This document shows positions 1 through 7,436 of a stretch of 16,578 nucleotides of DNA, one piece after another (position 1 is the first letter of the stretch; the number at the start of each line of letters is the position of its first letter). The notes beneath the pieces are model-generated. The model had not been told where the DNA came from, ran no database searches, and was given only the letters and a program-made list of their open reading frames with translations. The stretch lies in assembly GCA_051745935.1 (NCBI GenBank), contig JBNJEM010000090.1, positions 1 to 16,578 on the forward strand, written 5' to 3'. This DNA comes from JBNJEM01 sp051745935. Lineage in GTDB: Bacteria; Planctomycetota; Planctomycetia; Pirellulales; Pirellulaceae. The position numbers and the translations under genes are program-made.

Positions 1-381
1 GGTGGGGAGAGGTCCAGTGTTTGAAACGAGGACGCGCAACAAATGCTGTAAACCTACTCCCGCTGGTTTACCCAATTTCCGGGATTTTGACCAGCCCAGG
101 CCGCGGCCCTGCCTCCGTCGACACCGATACTTGCGATACTTGGGCGCGCAAGTTGCTCCCACCCCTTTGAAAACGCGGCATTTGGATCACGCGGCGTCCG
201 TGCGGGGCGCCCCGAAGCTCCGTGTGGTGCCGGAGGGCCATTGAAAGATTCTCCACAGGTAGGTTCGTCCATGGCGTGCATCAGACCTGTGAAGCCGAAC
301 CGGATTCGCTCGTGCCGTTTTTGGTTCCCTGAACGAGCAGGATTTGATCCCCAAACTCTAACTTCAGGCTGGAGGTGTGCC
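1..381. other. No supported gene; leader of the small ORF
   Basis: I see no gene with recognisable product in this stretch. Open frames on both strands are short, overlap one another and lack a ribosome binding site. It contains a 9-bp tandem duplication (CGATACTTG at 125-133 and 134-142) and a 12-bp perfect GC palindrome at 203-214. It presumably holds the promoter of the small gene that starts at 382, but I could not identify a convincing -35/-10 pair. Confidence 0.5.
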
Positions 382-570
382 ATGCTTCGATACGCGATTG
401 TCGAGACCGAAGAGGGGCTCACCGTCGTGGAGGTGCCAGAGCATCGCACGCCGGAGGAGGTAGCCACCTTACAACGCGGGTTGCTCGTTGATTCTCGGCT
501 CTATGAATCCTTTCAGGACGCGTTCGATGCCATGATGCTCATTCCGAACGAACCGGATAGCACCTCATAG
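382..570 (+). CDS. Small hypothetical protein, 62 aa
   Basis: This is a short acidic protein of unknown function. The start ATG at 382 is chosen because GGAGG at 371-375 lies six bases upstream, an almost perfect Shine-Dalgarno sequence; the open frame continues upstream to 241 but has no such signal there. The sequence begins MLRYAIVETEEGLTVVEVP, reads like a compact alpha/beta fold with a predicted strand-helix pattern, and has no signal peptide, membrane segment or metal-binding cluster. It stands alone: the next gene is a tRNA 700 bp away. Its good ribosome binding site and soluble, non-repetitive composition make it likely to be real. I recognise no family and assign no function. Confidence 0.7.
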   Translation: MLRYAIVETEEGLTVVEVPEHRTPEEVATLQRGLLVDSRLYESFQDAFDAMMLIPNEPDSTS

Positions 571-1279
571 GGAAGAGCACGTCGTGGCAGGCCAGCATGA
601 GTCCGGGGGGGGGCGGGCCGGTGACGGTTCCGCGGCAATGTTGCGTGCTCGGAAATCTCCCTATCGATGGTATCATGAATGCGTTTTCCCGTGTCATGTT
701 CCCGCGTTGGGGGGGGGAGTCAATTTCCGACGCGCCTGCACGGGTTGGCATCGTTCCTGCGGGACGCCTCGGTCTGGGCAGACCGGCTCACCGGTGTTTC
801 CCGCTTCCGCTACACCTCGCAATAGACCGTAGTCCAAAACCTGAAGCCGGACCTGTTGCACGCCACCGGACGGTTTTTTCGCGCGATGTCCAGGTTGCGC
901 GATCCCGCCAGCCGCTCGCCTTCACCAACCCGAGTTTCGATTTCCGCCGCGCCGTGATTTCCGCTACTCCGTTAAGGCAGGGAGGACTTGTCTGTCGATA
1001 AGGATTGATTAGACTTTTGGTGTGGTAGCTGTTTGTGGTTTCGCGGGCACGGGCAAGGTCAGTACTGTCGCGGCGAAGAGCACCATTCGTGCAGGCATAG
1101 AGGGTCCCCATCGGTTTGGAGACTCCCGTCGTCAGCGTCCGCCGGGGGTAGCCTGGATGCTCTAAATCCTTATAATTAAACAGGTTGCTGAAAAAGTCAC
1201 GGCAGGACCAGTCAGGTTTCTTCTCCCCCAGGGAGCGGGGGCGACGTTTTGGTACAGGGCTGGAACAAGTGAACATACC
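571..1279. other. 709-bp intergenic region
   Basis: No convincing gene is visible. A plus-strand open frame at 597-1001 has no family signature or ribosome binding site, and a long minus-strand frame here is the antisense of the tRNA and the next gene. Two nine-base G runs occur at 605-613 and 709-717. A TATAAT hexamer lies at 1171-1176, too far from the tRNA to be a clear promoter for it and without a good -35 box. CAGGTTGCTGAAAAAGTC at 1181-1198 resembles an insertion-sequence terminus but has no mate. A short CTCCC/GGGAG hairpin lies at 1223-1235. Confidence 0.5.
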
Positions 1280-1366
1280 GGAGAGGTGGCTGAGTGGTCG
1301 AAAGCGCGGGTTTGCTAAATCCGTGACCGGGTAACTGGTCCGCAGGTTCGAATCCTGTCCTCTCCG
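1280..1366 (+). tRNA. tRNA-Ser(GCU): tRNA-Ser (anticodon GCU)
   Basis: This 87-base gene folds as a class II tRNA. The acceptor stem GGAGAGG (1280-1286) pairs with CCTCTCC (1359-1365), with discriminator G at 1366. The anticodon stem CGGGT/ATCCG closes a loop with anticodon GCT at 1314-1316, which reads AGC/AGU serine codons. A long variable arm (GACCGGGTAACTGGTC) and a canonical GGTTCGAATCC T-arm follow. The long variable arm and the G discriminator are serine identity features. CCA is not encoded; five T residues follow almost at once (1368-1372). Confidence 0.97.
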
Positions 1367-1413
1367 CTTTTTGATACGGAAATCTGCTGGCCCCGTGTCG
1401 CTCGCACTCCCAT

Positions 1414-1438
1414 AAGCCCTTGAGCGGATCAGGGGCTT
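1414..1438 (+). terminator. Hairpin downstream of tRNA-Ser, probable terminator
   Basis: AAGCCCTTGA (1414-1423) pairs with TCAGGGGCTT (1429-1438) around a five-base GCGGA loop, giving a ten-pair stem with a single G-U wobble. It lies 48 bases after the tRNA and is followed by a T-rich but interrupted stretch (GTGTCGTTTCTTG). It would separate the tRNA transcript from the secreted protein gene at 1592. The lack of a clean T run keeps confidence moderate. Confidence 0.5.
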
Positions 1439-1591
1439 GTGTCGTTTCTTGCCAAGGGGGGCGGCACTACCGCGGCACGCCCCCGCCGTTTCACAGGGCT
1501 CGATCGTTGCGAAGAGACCATTGTCCTGTCGCGGAATCTTTCTGTCGAACCGCCGCTTGAGAATGATGCTCAATGACTTGGGGAACCTCAC

Positions 1592-4090
1592 ATGAACCGT
1601 TCGATACCGCGGATCGCGGCTCTGATACTGACGTTCGTTCTTTGCCAGAGCCATCTTTGCCAGAGCCATTGGGCGCCGGCGGCTGAACACGAGCCGGGGA
1701 ACCAGTCGGTTGAAGACGTGCTGATGCACGGTGGTTGCGGGGGCGTCTATTTTCTTGCCGAGCCGGGCGAATTGGAGATCGCGGTGGTGAAACGGGATCG
1801 GAATCGCGGTAACCGGCACACGCAACTGCGGGCCATACTCGCTGGCCCCGACCGCCGAGTGATCCAAGAGCGCAAGATAGCTGACGATGGGCGGCCGCGA
1901 GGCAGTGGACTGGGGCCACCGCAGTGGGTGAGTTTCTCCACCCAGGTGCCGCGAAAAGGCGTTTACGCCTTGAATATCACGGTGTCTCAAGACCGTTATG
2001 GGCGGGAAATGATATGGGGATTTCGCACGAACTGTTCTCGGTACCTCATCGAAACGGCGCGAGGGCACAAGGACGAACGGCATCAGGAGCCCATCGTACT
2101 GGCGAGTCCGAACATGCCCACGGACCTCTGTTTTCGGCCGCGAGTCGGACCGTTCAATCTTGAGGTAAGTGGCCTGCCGGACGACGTCGAGAGCCTGCGA
2201 CTGAGCCGACGCGACGGTGCCGTGGCGAAGACGATTCCCGTCCGCTCCGGCGAGGCGGCTGCGTCCATACCGGCGCGACAGGGGCGAGCCCGGATACCAT
2301 GGCGGCTGCACTTGCCGTCGGCACGGGCAACCATCAACCTGGGTGGATTGACCCGTTGGCAGGCGGACGATCTGTCGGAAGACATGTGCCTCTGGTCCCC
2401 CAACTCTAGCTCCTGGTTTCCGTTCCTGGAGCACCGGTGGTTACTGACACCATACCGGCGAACGGTTTACGGGGAGCCCGGCACGGAGGGACGTGTCGCA
2501 TTCCAGGTCCACAACAATTCCAACGACGCTAAACGCGTGAACCTGGAGCTGGAGTTCGCCGACGGTCAATGGCCGGTTGAACTGGACAAAGAGGCGGTGA
2601 CCGTGTCTTCGCGAAAGGCTGTTCAGGTTCCACTGAAGTACACGGTTCCGGTGGAGGAGAGTGGGACGCGAACGTGCCACCTTCGCGTCACGCCCGTGGA
2701 TGCCCCCGAGTTCACGACATATTCAACGCTGATCGTGAACGCTGGCAAGGCCCCGGCCACCAAGCCACTTGACCTGCCCATCATGTTCAAGCCGTATCAA
2801 CACGAGAACCAAATGTTTGGTTATCTGCCAGACTATCCTCTGGATAACCAGATGTACTTCGATCTGGAGAACCGGCCGTTTGTGTCGTTGGGCAGCGACA
2901 TGGGTACACTCCGAGGGCATGAATGGATCACGACGGCTCTCGAATCAGCGGTCCGATCACCGGCGGGGGCTTCCAAGGATGCTGCTTTCAAGATGATGAG
3001 CACGAAAATCGCGTTCGATCAAGACAACGACGTATATGCGTTAGCGTCCAGTGCCGGAAAGCCCGCTTATCTGCATTCAACCGACCGGGGCAAAACGTTC
3101 ACGGCCTACGAAATCCCTGGTCCCGGCGGCCGCTTTGACATTGAGCAATTCTCCGGGCACAACGTGCCCGAAGGACCGCCGCCGTTCGTCCGTTTCGTCC
3201 GCACTGGCGGGAGAGATCCAAGACTGCGGTGGCGACGGGAGAATAAGCTGGAGCTTTTCGTTCCCAGAAAGGTGGACGGCGAAATCCAGATCGGCGAGCC
3301 GACTCTGATCTCCAGAATGGCGATCGGCCTATCCGCTCACTCCGGTGTTCCCTCGTCCGTCGTCTCCCGAGGGACAAACGTGCACGTGGCGTGGGGTGAA
3401 GCCACGGACCCCGAAGCTTCAAGGGACGAGATACCCGGTGTCCCCACATACGTGGTGACGTACGATCGAGACACGAAGACGTTGGGGAAATCGGCGTTGA
3501 TCGGCCATGGCCCACCGCCCAACGACGTTCACAACTCACCCAGTATCACCATGGACGGCGAGGGCATCCTGCATTTGCTCATCGGAACCCACGGCCGCCC
3601 TTTCCAGTACGCGAGATCACGCCAACCCAATGACGCTCAGGGCGGTTGGACTGATCCGGTCCTGGCTGGGGACGGGTTGAGGCAAACCTACATCGGGTTC
3701 GTCTGCGGCCGAGACGGTACGCTTCACACGGTCTTCCGGCTGTGGCGTTCAGGTGAACCGTTTCCCCACGGCACCCACGCCACGCTCGCCTACCAGCGGA
3801 AACGTCCCGGCCACCCCTGGGAGCCCCCAAGGATCCTCTGCCACGCCCCGTTCTCTGAGTACAGCATCTTCTACCATCGCCTGACCATTGACCACGGTGG
3901 GCGGTTGTTCCTGTCCAAGGACTACTGGTCGACCTATTGGTTCTATCGGAACGACCACTTCGGTGATCGACGTTCTCTGCTCATGTCGCCCGATGGGGGC
4001 GACACCTGGAAACTCGCCAGTGGAGAAGATCTGGCAAACGGGGTCGCTCAGCAACAAGAACGCGGCGTTCGTCGCCACCATGGGGACTGA
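1592..4090 (+). CDS. Secreted BNR/Asp-box repeat protein, 832 aa
   Basis: This is a large exported protein with sialidase-type beta-propeller repeats. GGGGAA at 1580-1585 is a plausible ribosome binding site. Residues 1-30 form a signal peptide (basic MNRSIPR, hydrophobic AALILTFVL core) ending near APAAE. An N-terminal beta-rich region is followed at about 290-390 by an Ig-like domain resembling NEW3-type modules. The C-terminal half carries Asp-box motifs STDRGKTF (about 496-503) and SPDGGDTW (799-806), and HNSPSITMDGEGILH from His647, a pattern known from BNR_4-type propellers. Such proteins in planctomycetes usually act outside the cytoplasm on, or bind, glycans; a glycosidase or lyase activity is possible but no catalytic set can be assigned. 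It appears monocistronic. The frame is consistent through the second Asp-box, so I do not call a frameshift at the short C-terminal tail. Confidence 0.85.
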   Translation: MNRSIPRIAALILTFVLCQSHLCQSHWAPAAEHEPGNQSVEDVLMHGGCGGVYFLAEPGELEIAVVKRDRNRGNRHTQLRAILAGPDRRVIQERKIADDGRPRGSGLGPPQWVSFSTQVPRKGVYALNITVSQDRYGREMIWGFRTNCSRYLIETARGHKDERHQEPIVLASPNMPTDLCFRPRVGPFNLEVSGLPDDVESLRLSRRDGAVAKTIPVRSGEAAASIPARQGRARIPWRLHLPSARATINLGGLTRWQADDLSEDMCLWSPNSSSWFPFLEHRWLLTPYRRTVYGEPGTEGRVAFQVHNNSNDAKRVNLELEFADGQWPVELDKEAVTVSSRKAVQVPLKYTVPVEESGTRTCHLRVTPVDAPEFTTYSTLIVNAGKAPATKPLDLPIMFKPYQHENQMFGYLPDYPLDNQMYFDLENRPFVSLGSDMGTLRGHEWITTALESAVRSPAGASKDAAFKMMSTKIAFDQDNDVYALASSAGKPAYLHSTDRGKTFTAYEIPGPGGRFDIEQFSGHNVPEGPPPFVRFVRTGGRDPRLRWRRENKLELFVPRKVDGEIQIGEPTLISRMAIGLSAHSGVPSSVVSRGTNVHVAWGEATDPEASRDEIPGVPTYVVTYDRDTKTLGKSALIGHGPPPNDVHNSPSITMDGEGILHLLIGTHGRPFQYARSRQPNDAQGGWTDPVLAGDGLRQTYIGFVCGRDGTLHTVFRLWRSGEPFPHGTHATLAYQRKRPGHPWEPPRILCHAPFSEYSIFYHRLTIDHGGRLFLSKDYWSTYWFYRNDHFGDRRSLLMSPDGGDTWKLASGEDLANGVAQQQERGVRRHHGD
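1640..1669 (+). repeat. Exact 15-bp tandem duplication in the signal-peptide coding region
   Basis: CTTTGCCAGAGCCAT occurs twice back to back (1640-1654 and 1655-1669) and encodes the pentapeptide LCQSH twice at residues 17-26 of the BNR protein. It is in frame, so it lengthens the region between the hydrophobic core and the presumed cleavage site by five residues. Confidence 0.95.
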
Positions 4091-4285
4091 ATGACCGAGC
4101 GTGATTTCGCGGCGCGCTTGTCCAGGAAAACGAAACGCGACACGCGAAGCACGAATGACGAATTACCGAATGACCAACCTGTCGCGCCAGGGCTGGTCAT
4201 GGCGGGCGGGGTTGGCGATTGGGTTCGCCGGGGCGAGGTTTTAGGAAAACCGACACCGCTGAATCGGAAGAATCCATTGCGTACG

Positions 4286-4888
4286 TCACGCGTCGCTTGC
4301 CAGTTGCTTCAACAGCGTCTGAATGGCATCCGCCACAACGGTAGTGGGCATCGACGGAAGCTCCTGTTCGCAAGCAAAAACTTGGTCACCGGCCAGTGGC
4401 AGATGAATCAATGTCGCCCCGGTGCGCCACTCATTGCATTGGCACAAGTGGTGTGTCAGAAAGAGCGTGGCATTGCAAAGAGAAGTACCCGCGTGGTAGG
4501 AAACGCGAGCGGGTATCCCCGCGGCTCTCAAGAGCCCTGCCCAATGTCCCAATGGAAGAGCGCTCTGATATGCAACCGGACCTCCCGGGATCAGTGGCCG
4601 CGGTTGGTGAGTATCGGTTACCGCCGTGGCCTTGGCGTTGATTCCAATCGCCTCCAGCTGGATGCTCGAGGCCCCAGGCGCTTGGCCTAGATGCAACACC
4701 GTGTCGAACCCACCGCGCAAGTCCTCCGTTAGCCGCTTGCGCACCACCTCGAAATCGACTGGATAAAGTCGCGTTGTCACCCGTGGCGACTGGGGAAGAT
4801 TCCGAGTCAACTCGACGAGCGCCCGCCAGCTGGCATTCTCCTCCCACGGAGCATAGGGGCCAAAAGCCGTAATCAGGACACGGGGCAT
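4286..4888 (-). CDS. pcp: Pyroglutamyl-peptidase I family protein (C15), 200 aa
   Basis: This is a cysteine peptidase that removes N-terminal pyroglutamate from peptides in the cytoplasm. The start at 4888 puts the family N-terminus MPRVLITAFGPY first; the frame runs upstream to 4966, but that extension is not family-like, and AGGA lies eight bases before this ATG. The C15 triad is present: Glu79 in the LEAIGIN motif, Cys138 in AGTSLCN and His162 in LIHLP. The FGP loop is at 9-11. The length is slightly below the usual 210-220 residues. It lies about 150 bp downstream of hemH on the same strand, so it may be cotranscribed, but dyads and a T7 run (minus strand, 4922-4928) in the gap may separate the two. 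Planctomycete relatives are diverged, so substrate specificity is inferred. Confidence 0.85.
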   Translation of the reverse strand: MPRVLITAFGPYAPWEENASWRALVELTRNLPQSPRVTTRLYPVDFEVVRKRLTEDLRGGFDTVLHLGQAPGASSIQLEAIGINAKATAVTDTHQPRPLIPGGPVAYQSALPLGHWAGLLRAAGIPARVSYHAGTSLCNATLFLTHHLCQCNEWRTGATLIHLPLAGDQVFACEQELPSMPTTVVADAIQTLLKQLASDA

Positions 4889-4964
4889 CCCTTGATTCCT
4901 CAACTTATGCAGCAAATGAAGAAAAAAAGCCGCGACAAATCGCCCCCCGTCCTTGACAGCCACC

Positions 4965-5035
4965 AACCGTCAGCAGTGACGGTTTCCGTTGAAATACGAC
5001 GATCCCACCCCTCACGTCGCAGCCGTCAGTGACGG
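4965..5035 (-). promoter_or_regulatory. Twin CCGTCA/TGACGG dyads between hemH and pcp
   Basis: Two related inverted repeats lie in the 150-bp gap. The first is CCGTCA-G-TGACGG at 5023-5035, four bases past the hemH stop. The second is AACCGTCA-GCAG-TGACGGTT at 4965-4984, with a perfect eight-pair stem. Their centres are about 54 bp apart. Neither is followed at once by a T run, so they could be tandem operator half-sites, a processing signal or a weak terminator. Their sequence identity to each other is what makes chance less likely. Confidence 0.45.
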
Positions 5036-5038
5036 AAT

Positions 5039-6091
5039 TCATCCTGGATTCTCCACATCGGGACGCCGAGGGGGGAGCGTACACGCACTACACACTCCCG
5101 GACAATCGTCGGGAGCGGGGCCCATTCTTCCCACGACGGGGCGTTCCGCCAAAGGCCTAACGCGTTCTTCAACCAGTTCCCGTATCATGGCGATCAACCG
5201 CGGATGAGTGCCCAGCGTCTTGGCACGAACCAGTTCGATCCCCGCCTGGCGGGCGGCCGCCGCCGCCTCAATATCCAAATCGTAAAGCACTTCCATATGA
5301 TCGGAGAGAAACCCAAGGGGCACGAGCAGAACTCGCGCTGCTTGCCCGCTCTCTCCCAACTCAGCGATCGCCTGACAGACATCCGGCTCAAGCCATTGTT
5401 GATGCGGAGGACCGCTGCGACTCTGGTAAACCAATTGCCATGGTACCGCCTCAAGCTCCAAACGCGATACGATCAACTCCGCCAGCTCGTTGAGTTGCCG
5501 CACGTACCGTGACTGTTCAGCCATGGCCACGGGCAGGCTATGCGCGGTAAAGAGGATATGGAGCTCCGAAAGAGGATGATCCCCGAGTCGCTCAAGCGCC
5601 GTTCGCGTGCGATCACACCACGCCTCCACGAATCGTGGATGATTGAAATACGTCCGCAACTTGGATACGCGCGGCGCATCCGCCCCCACGGCACCGCGCG
5701 CGGCTGTGATCGCATCCAGGTATTGACGACACGTGGAATGGGAGCTGTAGGCGGAAGTCAGAAAAGCCAGCGAATGTTGGACCCCGTCCCTTCGCATGCG
5801 ACGCAGGGTATCAACAAGCATCGGATGCCAGTTCCGATTGCCACAATAGACCGGTAGGCCCAGCCCCGCCTGGTCCAATTCAATCCGAATCGCTTCCGCC
5901 AGTTCTCGATTCTGCTGATTGATCGGACTTACGCCGCCAAACCGATAATAGCGATCGGCGACCGCCAGCTTGCGCTCTTGCGGAACGTTACGTCCTCGCA
6001 ATACGCGATCGAGAAACGGCAGCACGTCCGCCGGCCCTTCCGGCCCACCAAAGGAAACGATCAACACGGCATCGTAAGACGTGCCCCTCAC
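5039..6091 (-). CDS. hemH: Ferrochelatase, 350 aa
   Basis: It inserts Fe2+ into protoporphyrin IX (or coproporphyrin III, depending on pathway). I choose the GTG at 6091 because AGGGGGAG lies about seven bases upstream and the family N-terminus (YDAVLIVSFGGPEG) follows within ten residues; a longer frame to ATG 6277 would add 62 unlike residues. Family motifs are SFGGPEGP (13-20), YYRFGGVSPIN (48-58), the catalytic histidine FTAHSLP (His184) and the GFLSDHMEVLYDLDIE segment (261-275) with Glu267. The C-terminus has Cys330, Cys334 and Cys337 (CX3CX2C), and Cys121 sits in STCRQY. Some bacterial ferrochelatases use one internal and three C-terminal cysteines to hold a [2Fe-2S] cluster, so this one may too. 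It follows tRNA-Glu on the same strand. No other heme gene is in the window. Confidence 0.95.
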   Translation of the reverse strand: MRGTSYDAVLIVSFGGPEGPADVLPFLDRVLRGRNVPQERKLAVADRYYRFGGVSPINQQNRELAEAIRIELDQAGLGLPVYCGNRNWHPMLVDTLRRMRRDGVQHSLAFLTSAYSSHSTCRQYLDAITAARGAVGADAPRVSKLRTYFNHPRFVEAWCDRTRTALERLGDHPLSELHILFTAHSLPVAMAEQSRYVRQLNELAELIVSRLELEAVPWQLVYQSRSGPPHQQWLEPDVCQAIAELGESGQAARVLLVPLGFLSDHMEVLYDLDIEAAAAARQAGIELVRAKTLGTHPRLIAMIRELVEERVRPLAERPVVGRMGPAPDDCPGVCSACTLPPRRPDVENPG

Positions 6092-6268
6092 AGCCGAACT
6101 CCCCCTGAAAACGGTTTCGGGATCTTGCCGCGCCCCTCGACAGAATAGAGCGTGCGGGGACGCTTGCCGCGGCAGCAGCGGGACACAGCAGGTCTTGCTA
6201 ATTCCGTGCATCGACCAAGTCCGTATCGCCGAGCGGTGTGATGTCGCCCGACGCCCGATTCGGTTCAG

Positions 6269-6289
6269 CTGCCGCATCCACCGCGGCAG
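6269..6289 (-). terminator. Hairpin between tRNA-Glu and hemH
   Basis: CTGCCGC (6269-6275) and GCGGCAG (6283-6289) form a perfect seven-pair stem with a seven-base loop, 70 bp downstream of the tRNA-Glu 3' end. There is no T run after it on the minus strand, so it may be a tRNA terminator, a processing site or a hemH leader structure. The 267-bp gap around it contains no other clear signal. Confidence 0.3.
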
Positions 6290-6358
6290 GAAAGCGGTTG
6301 TCTCCCCACCTATTGCACGGAGAAAACGGGGCGACGGGTGCGGAACAGGGTGGGTAAG

Positions 6359-6431
6359 TGACCCCTACGGGACTCGAACCCGTGTTGCCGGCGTGAAAGG
6401 CCGGTGTCCTAGACCTCTAGACGAAGGGGCC
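6359..6431 (-). tRNA. tRNA-Glu(UUC): tRNA-Glu (anticodon UUC)
   Basis: On the minus strand the 73-base gene starts GGCCCCTTCGTCTAGAGG, the typical tRNA-Glu 5' half. The acceptor GGCCCCT (6431-6425) pairs with AGGGGTC (6366-6360) with one G-U pair and discriminator A at 6359. The anticodon loop CTTTCAC has anticodon TTC (6397-6395). The T-arm reads GGGTTCGAGTCCC. CCA is not encoded. Besides translation, glutamyl-tRNA-Glu is the entry substrate of the C5 route to tetrapyrroles, which is notable because hemH follows on the same strand. Confidence 0.97.
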
Positions 6432-6466
6432 CTTCAGAGCGGAAACGCCCACTCCCACCGAGACAC

Positions 6467-6496
6467 GGTATAACCATCACCGCATGGGTTCGTCAA
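6467..6496 (-). promoter_or_regulatory. Sigma70-like promoter for tRNA-Glu
   Basis: On the minus strand TTGACG (6496-6491) and TATACC (6472-6467) are separated by 18 bp. Transcription would start near 6460, about 30 bases before the tRNA 5' end at 6431. Five of six bases match the -35 consensus and four of six the -10 consensus. It lies inside the 194-bp gap after csrA, so the tRNA does not need read-through from csrA. Confidence 0.7.
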
Positions 6497-6625
6497 GGGC
6501 ACTGAACAAAAGTGAAGACGCGTTCAGCTTAACCGGCAACAAAACAATGGCTCGACGGCGGGGGGCACGCGGCGGGGGAGGCGATAAAGCGAGCAGAAGA
6601 CACGACCCGAGCAGGAACAACGACC

Positions 6626-6847
6626 TCACAATTGCGTTTCAGTAGCGCGAATTTGGCCAGCCTCACCGTCGTCGGAAGCAGGCTTGTTGTGCTTGATCGC
6701 GTCGTACACTTCTCGTCGATGCACGGGGACTTCCTTGGGCGCTTCGATACCGAGTCGCACCTTGTCTCCGCGAATTTCGACAACAACCACCGTAATGTCA
6801 TCATTGATGACAATACTCTCATTCTTTTTTCTCGACAGCACTAGCAT
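6626..6847 (-). CDS. csrA: Carbon storage regulator CsrA, 73 aa
   Basis: CsrA is a small homodimeric RNA-binding protein that represses or stabilises mRNAs by binding GGA motifs in leaders. The sequence opens with the hallmark MLVLSRKKNESI and continues with the beta-strand core DITVVVVEIRGDKVRLGIEAPKEV, then VHRREVY. The RNA-contacting residues Leu4 and Arg44 are both present. The length is normal, with a polar variable tail after residue 56. AAAGGA lies about eight bases before the ATG. It is followed on the same strand by tRNA-Glu and hemH, but the tRNA has its own promoter, so csrA is probably an independent unit. In planctomycetes, csrA often stands apart from flagellar genes; none are seen here. 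Confidence 0.97.
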   Translation of the reverse strand: MLVLSRKKNESIVINDDITVVVVEIRGDKVRLGIEAPKEVPVHRREVYDAIKHNKPASDDGEAGQIRATETQL

Positions 6848-6860
6848 AATTCCATTCCTT
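6845..6860 (-). promoter_or_regulatory. csrA: csrA ribosome binding site with two GGA motifs
   Basis: On the minus strand the leader reads AAAGGAATGGAATTATG. Two GGA triplets (6858-6856 and 6853-6851) lie within or next to the Shine-Dalgarno site. GGA near the ribosome binding site is the known CsrA recognition element and csrA autoregulation by this route is established in other bacteria, so self-repression is plausible here. At least three more GGA triplets lie within 110 bases further upstream. Confidence 0.45.
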
Positions 6861-7386
6861 TAACCACCGGGTGAACTTTCGCCCCGACTTTGCCTGTCAC
6901 CCGACCAGATTGCATTTCCGAAGGAAGCGCGCTCGTCGATCCGCCGTCGCCAGATTCCAAACGGCAACATGCCAACAATTGTTCACCCCGTAACCAAACT
7001 TGGTGCCCCCTCCCAAACATTCCTGAGTGGGAGAAAATCTGAGCGGTTTTGTCACGGGTTTTTTAGACATACAGCATTCCTTCTCTTCACTCTACGTGCT
7101 CTTTTCCGCGAGTCAAGAAAACAAACCCCTTGGAACTACATTTTTGCGGGAATTCTGGAACCCCTTGAGGTTCGGCTCCTGCGGACCGCACATGTTGCCT
7201 GGCCAGGTCCTTTTGTCACGCTGCGAAATCACCGCTCAACCACTTTAATAGAGCCCACTTACGACACATCGGCCGCTCACCATCGCCCCCGTTGCGCCCC
7301 GTCGTACTCTTCCCGCCCTTCCCGGTTTCCGCAATTTCCTCCCCCGAGTGCCCTTTCCTGATCGGAAGGATTTGACGGTAATCAGG

Positions 7387-7436
7387 CCTGTGCCCCCCAG
7401 AACAACTCCTCACAGGGGGGGGACAGTGCCACTATT
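7387..7436. repeat. Alternative hairpins in a structured intergenic segment
   Basis: CTGTGCCCCCC (7388-7398) can pair with GGGGGGGACAG (7426-7436) with one mismatch. Overlapping this, CCTGTG (7387-7392) can pair with CACAGG (7421-7426). The two stems exclude each other. Beyond it, CCACT/AGTGG (in 7438-7460), GGGA/TCCC and CGGG/CCCG pairs continue the structured character to about 7560. This could be a noncoding RNA, a REP-like palindromic element or a terminator. I match it to no known RNA family. Confidence 0.4.

Noticed and set aside
54..467. Minus-strand frame and a tRNA-like T-arm (GGATCAAATCC near 340)
   Set aside because: No acceptor or anticodon arm can be built around the T-arm-like string, and the frame overlaps the small gene that has a strong ribosome binding site.
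597..1001. 134-residue plus-strand frame
   Set aside because: It begins in a G run, lacks a ribosome binding site and shows no recognisable domain.
1181..1198. CAGGTTGCTGAAAAAGTC as an insertion-sequence end
   Set aside because: It looks like such a terminus, but no inverse partner or transposase occurs in the window.
788..2434. 548-residue minus-strand open frame
   Set aside because: It runs antisense through tRNA-Ser and into the BNR gene. Its GQDSNLRTSYPV stretch is the well-known false peptide from antisense tRNA-Ser.
3980..4094. Frameshift at the end of the BNR gene
   Set aside because: An alternative frame ends four bases later, but the annotated frame keeps the Asp-box and following ASGEDLANG segment, which fit the family.
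4091..4690. 199-residue plus-strand frame starting right after the BNR stop
   Set aside because: Most of it is antisense to pcp, whose catalytic triad is intact. It has no family signature.
6081..6473. 130-residue plus-strand open frame
   Set aside because: It is antisense to tRNA-Glu; the PYGTRTRVAGVKGR string is the familiar translation artefact of a tRNA complement, and it overlaps the hemH start.
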